Source: CAIVPM01 sp049242885 (lineage in GTDB: Bacteria > Bacteroidota > Bacteroidia > Chitinophagales > Chitinophagaceae). Taken from it: a stretch of 6,451 bases of DNA. Position 1 is the stretch's first letter; every line of letters starts with the position of its first letter. Below are positions 1-4,703 of the stretch, one piece after another. The position numbers and the translations under genes were made by a program. The stretch lies in assembly GCA_049242885.1 (NCBI GenBank), contig JBMLOQ010000011.1:1-6451 (forward strand), given 5' to 3'. Under the pieces are notes generated by a model. The model had not been told where the DNA came from. It did no database searches and saw only the letters and a list, made by a program, of their open reading frames with translations.

Positions 1-844
1 TTTTCCAAGCTTTAATCATTCTATCTTTTCCTTGCAAATCTTTTTTAAGTATTGTTTCAAAACCAAATTCAGCAAACAAATTGCAGGTTTCAACTCCCAA
101 AGCTTCATTTATTTCTACAAAAATATATCCTCCCACTTCTAATTTTTCATTTGCAAATGTAGCAATGGCTTCATAAAACACTAAGGCATTATTATTTGGC
201 ACAAATAAAGCAGTGTGTGGCTCGTGTAGCAAAACATTATGGTGCATCAAACTTTCTTCTTGCTGCATTATATAAGGTGGATTGCTAACTAACAAGTTGC
301 ACTTTGGCAAAGCACCCCACTTGGTTTTTTCTAAAAAATCAATTTCGTGAAAGTTAATAATTCTATGTTTGGCAACAGCATTTTGCTTAGCAATAAAAAG
401 TGCTTTATTGCTTACATCAACTGCATGTACTTTGCTATTAGCAAAATGTTTTTTTAAGCTTAATGCTAAAATTCCACTACCTGTACCAATATCAATTATT
501 GTGTTCGCCTCAATTTTCTCTTGTTTTATCCACTGCAATAGCTCTTCAGTTTCTGGGCGTGGCACTAGTACATCTTTATTTACAATATATTGTTCATCAT
601 CAAACCAACAATAACCTATAATATGCTGTATTGGTGTTTGCAGCTTTAGTTTTTGGAGTGAATGATTAAAAATAGTATGCTGAATATTTGTAAATATTTT
701 TAGTTGATTAACCAATTGTTCTGAAATTGTAAATCCAGTAATATGTTGCAATAACATACTAGAAATAGTAGAGGCTTCTCTTTGAGTATAATTACTTACT
801 AATACTTCTTTTAATTGTTGCTTTGCTTGTTGTATCGTTATCAT
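1..844 (-). CDS. prmC: Peptide chain release factor N5-glutamine methyltransferase (PrmC/HemK), 3' end cut by window edge
   Basis: PrmC uses S-adenosylmethionine to methylate the glutamine of the GGQ motif in release factors RF1 and RF2, which tunes peptide release on the ribosome; it is cytosolic. Reading the minus strand from the ATG at 844-842 gives 281 uninterrupted codons. Residues 1-80 resemble the helical N-terminal release-factor-binding domain, ending in PIQHIIG. A VPRPETEEL motif lies at 94-102, the SAM-binding DIGTGSGIL at 118-126, an acidic ribose-binding AVDVS at 141-145, and the hallmark catalytic SNPPY at 187-191, whose NPPY grips the substrate glutamine. The last visible residues, KDRMIKAWK, match the family's usual C-terminus, so few codons are missing; the next codon starts with A, so it is not a stop. 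The gene is divergent from ribD with a 45-bp gap. The reverse complement of 852-858 (TACTTTG) is an imperfect -7-like element. Family identity is secure; only the exact end is unknown. Confidence 0.96.
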   Translation of the reverse strand, partial: MITIQQAKQQLKEVLVSNYTQREASTISSMLLQHITGFTISEQLVNQLKIFTNIQHTIFNHSLQKLKLQTPIQHIIGYCWFDDEQYIVNKDVLVPRPETEELLQWIKQEKIEANTIIDIGTGSGILALSLKKHFANSKVHAVDVSNKALFIAKQNAVAKHRIINFHEIDFLEKTKWGALPKCNLLVSNPPYIMQQEESLMHHNVLLHEPHTALFVPNNNALVFYEAIATFANEKLEVGGYIFVEINEALGVETCNLFAEFGFETILKKDLQGKDRMIKAWK

Positions 845-870
845 TCCATTACAAAGTACAGGCTTTCATT

Positions 871-878
871 TACATTTG
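871..878 (+). promoter_or_regulatory. Candidate Bacteroidota -7 promoter element for ribD
   Basis: TACATTTG is a full match to TAnnTTTG, the -7 consensus of the Bacteroidota primary sigma factor. It ends 11 bases before the ribD ATG, so the predicted leader would be only a few bases long. No TTTG or TTG is found at the expected -33 spacing, which weakens the call. In such AT-rich DNA an 8-mer with six fixed positions can also occur by chance. Confidence 0.35.
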
Positions 879-889
879 CCAACTTGAAC

Positions 890-1936
890 ATGCATATTCA
901 CGAAAAATACATATTTCGTTGTTTACAAATAGCCCAACTAGGTAAAGGTTTCGTAAGCCCCAACCCAATGGTGGGTGCAGTTTTGGTGTATAATAATGAA
1001 ATAATTGGAGAGGGATACCACCAGCAATTTGGTGATGCCCATGCCGAAGTAAATTGCATTAATAGTGTGCCTTTTTCAAAACAACATTTAATAAAAGATA
1101 GTACCTTATACGTTAGTTTAGAACCTTGTAATCATTTTGGCAAAACGCCCCCATGTAGCCATTTAATTGTAAAGCACAACATTAAAAAAGTGGTAATTGG
1201 TTGTTCTGATAATTATAGCAAAGTAAATGGACAAGGAATTGCTTATTTACAACAACATGGTGTTGAGGTTATTTCAAACATTCTGGCACAAGAATGTAAA
1301 ACAATTAATCGATTTTTCTTCTATGCTAATGCTAATCAAAAACCATATATTATTCTAAAGTTTGCACAAACGGCTAATGGTTTTATTGGAAATGTATCTT
1401 CGGAAAGATTAATTATAAGCAATGCAATATCAAATTTTCAAGTTGATAAATGGAGGCAAGAGACAGATGCAATTTTAATAGGCAAAAATACTGCAGTTAA
1501 AGACAATCCAAACCTCATTACAAGGCATCACAGTAAACGAAAACAAATACGAATGTTTGTAGATGATAAGTTGGAAGTTAGTGCTACAGCCAATTTATAT
1601 AATGGAAAAGCAACTACTATAGTTTTCAATACAATAAAATCATGCATTCAAGATAATATCCATTTTATACAATACAATCCTGGAAATCTTTATAATATTC
1701 TAATTGAAACTTGCAATACACTTGGTATCCAAAGCATTCTAATAGAGGGTGGCAGTAAATTATTGCAATATTTTATCGACAACAATTGGTATAATGAATG
1801 CTATGTAATTACAAATAATAAATTAGTGGTTAAAGCGGGTATTAAAAGTCCTATTTTAAAAAACAATCAACTTACAAAACAAATTCAATTACAAAACGAT
1901 ACAATTTCTTTCTATACAAATGCAAGCAACCCATAA
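890..1936 (+). CDS. ribD: Bifunctional diaminohydroxyphosphoribosylaminopyrimidine deaminase / 5-amino-6-(5-phosphoribosylamino)uracil reductase (RibD)
   Basis: RibD carries out steps two and three of riboflavin synthesis: zinc-dependent deamination of the pyrimidine made from GTP, then NADPH-dependent reduction of the ribose. The 348-residue product has the family's usual length and both domains. In the deaminase (about 1-145), SPNPMVG is at 23-29, HAE at 51-53 supplies zinc ligand His51 and catalytic Glu53, and PCNHFGKTPPC at 79-89 supplies zinc ligands Cys80 and Cys89. The reductase (about 150-348) has YIILKFAQTANGFI at 153-166 with the substrate-binding Lys157, IGKNTAVKDNPNLITR at 197-212, and the nucleotide-binding LIEGGSKLL at 284-292. 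The usual Asp of the DG pair is Asn163 here. I chose ATG 890 because homology to RibD begins with HIHEKYIFRCLQIAQLG; an in-frame ATG at 815 would add 25 atypical residues and overlap the divergent prmC. The gene overlaps yigZ by 17 bases, suggesting cotranscription. No FMN riboswitch fits in the short leader. Confidence 0.96.
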   Translation: MHIHEKYIFRCLQIAQLGKGFVSPNPMVGAVLVYNNEIIGEGYHQQFGDAHAEVNCINSVPFSKQHLIKDSTLYVSLEPCNHFGKTPPCSHLIVKHNIKKVVIGCSDNYSKVNGQGIAYLQQHGVEVISNILAQECKTINRFFFYANANQKPYIILKFAQTANGFIGNVSSERLIISNAISNFQVDKWRQETDAILIGKNTAVKDNPNLITRHHSKRKQIRMFVDDKLEVSATANLYNGKATTIVFNTIKSCIQDNIHFIQYNPGNLYNILIETCNTLGIQSILIEGGSKLLQYFIDNNWYNECYVITNNKLVVKAGIKSPILKNNQLTKQIQLQNDTISFYTNASNP

Positions 1937-2537
1937 CGATTATTACCAAACTATAGAACAATATTCTACAGCTACTTTTACAGATAGAGGAAGTAAATTT
2001 ATTGCTCATGCATTTCCTCTAAAACAAGCTGAAGAGTATAAGCAAATTATAAAAAAATTAAAAGACGAAAACCCAAAAGCCAACCATTTTTGCTATGCTT
2101 ATAAAATTGGATTAGATAACAATAATGCAAGAAGTAGTGATGCAGGAGAACCCAATGGAAGTGCAGGAAAACCCATTTTAAATCAAATAATTAGCAAACA
2201 AATTACAAATGTTTTAGTTGTTGTAGTAAGGTATTTTGGAGGAACTTTGCTTGGCGTTCCTGGCTTGATAAATGCCTACAAAACCGCTACAACATTAGCT
2301 TTACAAACTACACCAATAGTTCAAAAGCAAGTTTTTGAAGATTACGAAGTAAGCTGTGATTATACTGTGCTAAATACTATAATTACAATGGCAAAACAAT
2401 TTGGCTGTACAATTTACAAGCAAGAAATATTACTTTTTGCACAAATAGGCATTAGTGTTCCTAAACCAAAAGTTCAAGAAGTATTATTTAAACTAGGCAA
2501 TATTCAAGGTGTAAAAATAGAAAAGAGAAAAAATTAA
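1920..2537 (+). CDS. yigZ: YigZ/IMPACT family protein (UPF0029)
   Basis: This 205-residue protein belongs to the YigZ/IMPACT family, found in bacteria and, as Impact/YIH1, in eukaryotes, where it regulates the Gcn2 kinase. The bacterial role is not settled; a link to translation or nucleic-acid binding has been suggested. The N-terminal domain (about 10-125) carries the family marks: DRGSKFIAHAFP at 22-33, NPKANHFCYAYKIG at 51-64, SSDAGEPNGSAGKPIL at 72-87, and the signature VVVVRYFGGTLLGVPGLINAY at about 100-120. The remainder (about 135-205) fits the ferredoxin-like C-terminal domain of the family (DUF1949-like), and the total length is normal. The ATG lies 17 bases inside the end of ribD in another frame, with no clear ribosome-binding site, so translational coupling to ribD is plausible. 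There is no other Met near the N-terminus. No convincing terminator follows; only a weak 5-bp hairpin is seen at 2567-2585. The family call is firm; the physiological role is unknown. Confidence 0.93.
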   Translation: MQATHNDYYQTIEQYSTATFTDRGSKFIAHAFPLKQAEEYKQIIKKLKDENPKANHFCYAYKIGLDNNNARSSDAGEPNGSAGKPILNQIISKQITNVLVVVVRYFGGTLLGVPGLINAYKTATTLALQTTPIVQKQVFEDYEVSCDYTVLNTIITMAKQFGCTIYKQEILLFAQIGISVPKPKVQEVLFKLGNIQGVKIEKRKN

Positions 2538-2677
2538 TTAATCGTATCATCCTAACATAATTTTTATTAGCTGTACATCTGCTAACCAATTAATAAAACT
2601 ACTGTATTTTACAATTTTCTTCAAACTATTTTAAACACTTTACTTATCAAATTTTTATAAAAGCATAAAATATACCA

Positions 2678-2692
2678 TACATAAGGTATGTA
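2678..2692. repeat. Small inverted repeat (6-bp arms) upstream of the exported-protein gene
   Basis: TACATA and TATGTA are perfect inverted arms separated by AGG. An alternative pairing of ATACC (2672-2676) with GGTAT (2685-2689) uses overlapping bases. The element lies 42 bases before the ATG at 2734, in the only promoter-sized gap in front of that gene, so it could be an operator or a small leader hairpin. It has no T-run directly attached that would make it a good terminator for yigZ. Chance is a real alternative in DNA this AT-rich. Confidence 0.3.
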
Positions 2693-2708
2693 CACCTTTT
2701 TTATTTAT

Positions 2709-2719
2709 TGCAATTTGCA
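2709..2719. repeat. Dyad TGCAA-T-TTGCA just upstream of the exported-protein start
   Basis: Two perfect 5-bp arms flank a single T and end 14 bases before the ATG at 2734. Its centre is 29 bp from the centre of the dyad at 2678-2692. It could be a repressor site overlapping the transcript start, or chance. No TAnnTTTG element was found in 2538-2733, so the promoter of the downstream gene is not identified. Confidence 0.22.
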
Positions 2720-2733
2720 GTCAAATAAAATGT

Positions 2734-4446
2734 ATGAAAAAATATTTAGCACTATCAATCCTAACGCTTTTAGTATGCAGTAATACGGAAGCACAATTTT
2801 GGAAAAAGAAAAAAGACGAAACCCCAACAACGGATAGCACACCACCAAAAAAAGAAGAAAAAAAATCGGGTGGCAGTTTTTTCCAAAAAATAATAAGCAA
2901 GGTTGCAAAAGGTGCTGCCAATGTAAGTGGAACAATGCTAGGCACTACAAAAAACACAGATAATTTTGAAAGCTTTTTGCCAGCAATTTTTGTTAGCAGC
3001 AATTTGTATCCTAAAAGTGTAGGCACCATGCAAACTGATTTTTTTAATGGTTGGAAGGAAGGTGGAGATTTAGTAGGTGTAATGCTTTTGCCTAAAGACA
3101 AATCCTTTTTTTACAAACTAGATGGAGACGTAATGATGAATGGTGTAAAAAGTGATTATCAAGCCGCTGGTACTTATACTAAAATTTTTGATGGTAGCAA
3201 CAGTAATAAAACTTTGGAGTTAAAAACCAAAATTGGAAGTGCAAAATTTACTTTAGTTCCCAAACAAAATAAACTAAAAATTGTATCGGTAAATGGGCAA
3301 ACTAGCAATGCCACAATAGATTTATCAAAAGATTTCACCCTTGAGTTAGATGGTTTTACACCAAATAGTTTTATTAAACTAGAAGTAGTAATGCAAACTA
3401 TTGGCATTAGAGCACAAATAGAAGTAGGTAGTTTTAGAGCTGCAAAAAAAATAACAATTCCTGGTTATATGTTTAAACATTTAAACCAACAAGAAGACCA
3501 AAACAACTTCAAGTTTACCAATCCATACATATTTGTTTCTGAAACAGAAGTAAAGCAAGCCACAGATGAAAATGGCATTTATAAAGAACCCATAAACTAT
3601 TATGCAGGTACTAGTAGTTATATGGCAGTAAACATTTTAAATCCAGTACAAAGAGTTGAAGGGTTTAAACTAAAAGAATCAAATTGGTCAATTTCTAAAC
3701 AAAATGCCTACTTCAGCAGTCCACTTCAGTTTGCAAAAACTATAGCACCAGTTAGCATTACAATAAAAGGCAATACTTACTATTACGATCAATCTGAAAA
3801 CAAAGTATTAGACAGAACCATAACAACAACCAAAGAAATTCAATTTCCACAAATACCTACTGAAGTTTTAAATAGTGCTACTCAACAATTATATACTTCA
3901 TTAGCATCTATTTTCAAAGAAGAAATGAATGTAACTTTAACTCCACCAGATGAAGTAGTTTCAAATAAAATATATCAAGACTTAGAAGCATATCAAAATA
4001 ATAACGAAAATGTTGAAGAGCATTTTAGTGCTTCTTATAAAAACTTAAAAGAGTTTAGAGGGTCTGCTCCATTGGCTTTTAGTTTACACGGAGAAACTAA
4101 GCTTATACAAGCTTTAAAAACCAATGCTATTTTAAAAGCAGTAGTTAACATTTCACTTAGCTGGGAAAACAAAGTTCCTATAGTTTCTACAACCCTTAAT
4201 GTAGAGTTATTAGGTATGCCAAGTGGAGGAGTTACAGGTGCATCCCTACCAAGCAAATTCTTTACTGCCAATATAAAAGGCACAAACACACCTTTGCCCA
4301 AAGGAACTATGGTAACCACTCAATTAATAAATAATATATTACAAATAAATAACCTCAGCACTCAATTTAAACAAAGCCTTAAAGCTTTATTAGAAAAAGA
4401 AAAAACACTTACCGAATACACAGAACTTTGGAAATTACAACAGTAA
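2734..4446 (+). CDS. Exported protein of unknown function, Sec signal peptide
   Basis: I do not recognise this 570-residue protein. It begins with a Sec signal peptide: MKKY, then a hydrophobic LALSILTLLVC core at 5-15, then TEA-QF, with cleavage predicted between Ala20 and Gln21, a pattern common in Bacteroidota. Cys15 is preceded by Val rather than Gly, Ala or Ser, so a lipoprotein is unlikely. Mature residues 24-47 are Lys/Glu/Pro/Thr-rich and probably disordered. A short amphipathic stretch, FFQKIISKVAKGAANVSG, follows at 49-66. The remainder, from about 75 to 525, has mostly alternating polar and hydrophobic segments that suggest beta structure. The last 40 residues look helical and end in LTEYTELWKLQQ. 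Mature sequence contains no cysteine, and I see no enzyme motif, TonB-plug, SusD-like, OmpA-like or type IX secretion C-terminal signature. Periplasmic or outer-membrane location is inferred. It stands alone: a 196-bp gap precedes it and a strong terminator follows. The alternative ATG at 2730 is in another frame and soon stops. Confidence 0.85.
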   Translation: MKKYLALSILTLLVCSNTEAQFWKKKKDETPTTDSTPPKKEEKKSGGSFFQKIISKVAKGAANVSGTMLGTTKNTDNFESFLPAIFVSSNLYPKSVGTMQTDFFNGWKEGGDLVGVMLLPKDKSFFYKLDGDVMMNGVKSDYQAAGTYTKIFDGSNSNKTLELKTKIGSAKFTLVPKQNKLKIVSVNGQTSNATIDLSKDFTLELDGFTPNSFIKLEVVMQTIGIRAQIEVGSFRAAKKITIPGYMFKHLNQQEDQNNFKFTNPYIFVSETEVKQATDENGIYKEPINYYAGTSSYMAVNILNPVQRVEGFKLKESNWSISKQNAYFSSPLQFAKTIAPVSITIKGNTYYYDQSENKVLDRTITTTKEIQFPQIPTEVLNSATQQLYTSLASIFKEEMNVTLTPPDEVVSNKIYQDLEAYQNNNENVEEHFSASYKNLKEFRGSAPLAFSLHGETKLIQALKTNAILKAVVNISLSWENKVPIVSTTLNVELLGMPSGGVTGASLPSKFFTANIKGTNTPLPKGTMVTTQLINNILQINNLSTQFKQSLKALLEKEKTLTEYTELWKLQQ

Positions 4447-4463
4447 ATTATTATCCAAAATAA

Positions 4464-4504
4464 ATACAAAAGGAGATTGATAAAAGCAATCTCCTTTTTT
4501 GTAT
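4464..4504 (+). terminator. Rho-independent terminator after the exported-protein gene
   Basis: GGAGATTG (4472-4479) pairs perfectly with CAATCTCC (4487-4494) across a 7-base loop. Flanking AAAA (4468-4471) and TTTT (4495-4498) extend the stem to 12 bp, and the T-run continues to 4500. After a two-base bulge, ATAC (4464-4467) can pair with GTAT (4501-4504). It begins 18 bases after the TAA at 4444-4446 and points in the same direction, so it ends that transcript and insulates icmF. On the other strand the stem is followed by only four Ts, so bidirectional use is possible but weaker. Confidence 0.92.
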
Positions 4505-4677
4505 TAATCACTCACACTATATATAAAAATGATGTTTTACATAGGTTTTTGCCTTTTTAAGGTAGGTATCAACAACAATATTGTATTTGGTGCTATAATT
4601 TAAATACAAGATTTTCAAGGTCTGCAAAATATAATTTCCTTTTCCCTTTTTGCTAACAACTGTAAGTTTTTAAACTT

Positions 4678-4685
4678 TACTTTTG
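4678..4685 (+). promoter_or_regulatory. Candidate Bacteroidota -7 promoter element for icmF
   Basis: TACTTTTG fits TAnnTTTG fully and ends 18 bases before the icmF ATG, which would give a leader of roughly a dozen bases. The nearest upstream TTTG (4649-4652) is 25 bases away, longer than the usual -33 to -7 spacing, so that half is not supported. The strong terminator upstream means icmF needs its own promoter, which favours this site. The rest of 4505-4677 shows no gene and no recognisable cobalamin riboswitch. Confidence 0.45.
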
Positions 4686-4703
4686 CACTCAATTTATTTT
4701 AAT

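Noticed and set aside
369..614. 81-codon plus-strand open frame
   Set aside because: It lies antisense to prmC, whose SAM-binding and PRPE motifs are encoded there on the minus strand; its translation is a hydrophobic shadow.
815..889. In-frame upstream extension of ribD to an ATG at 815
   Set aside because: The 25 extra residues do not resemble RibD and would run into the divergent prmC coding sequence; family homology starts right after the ATG at 890.
2567..2585. Possible terminator hairpin after yigZ
   Set aside because: The stem is only TTAGC/GCTAA with a 9-base loop and no T-run follows.
2776..2778. Cys15 of the exported protein as a lipoprotein lipobox cysteine
   Set aside because: The residue before it is Val, not Gly, Ala or Ser, and a better signal peptidase I site (TEA-QF) follows at residue 20.
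2705..3101. Two overlapping minus-strand open frames of 76 and 126 codons
   Set aside because: They are antisense to the start of the exported-protein gene; their Phe-rich translation mirrors the A-rich lysine codons on the plus strand.
3174..3407. 77-codon minus-strand open frame
   Set aside because: Antisense shadow within the exported-protein gene, with no start signal or protein-like pattern.
4035..4319. 94-codon minus-strand open frame
   Set aside because: Antisense shadow within the exported-protein gene; no independent support.
4576..4583. Palindrome CAATATTG as an operator
   Set aside because: An 8-base palindrome of this composition is expected by chance, and it lies over 90 bases upstream of the proposed -7 element.
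4529..4603. 24-codon plus-strand open frame between the terminator and icmF
   Set aside because: Short, no ribosome-binding or promoter signal, and no recognisable product; expected by chance in this gap.
4505..4703. Cobalamin riboswitch upstream of icmF
   Set aside because: No B12-box-like conserved core or strong stem arrangement is visible, and the region is short and AT-rich.
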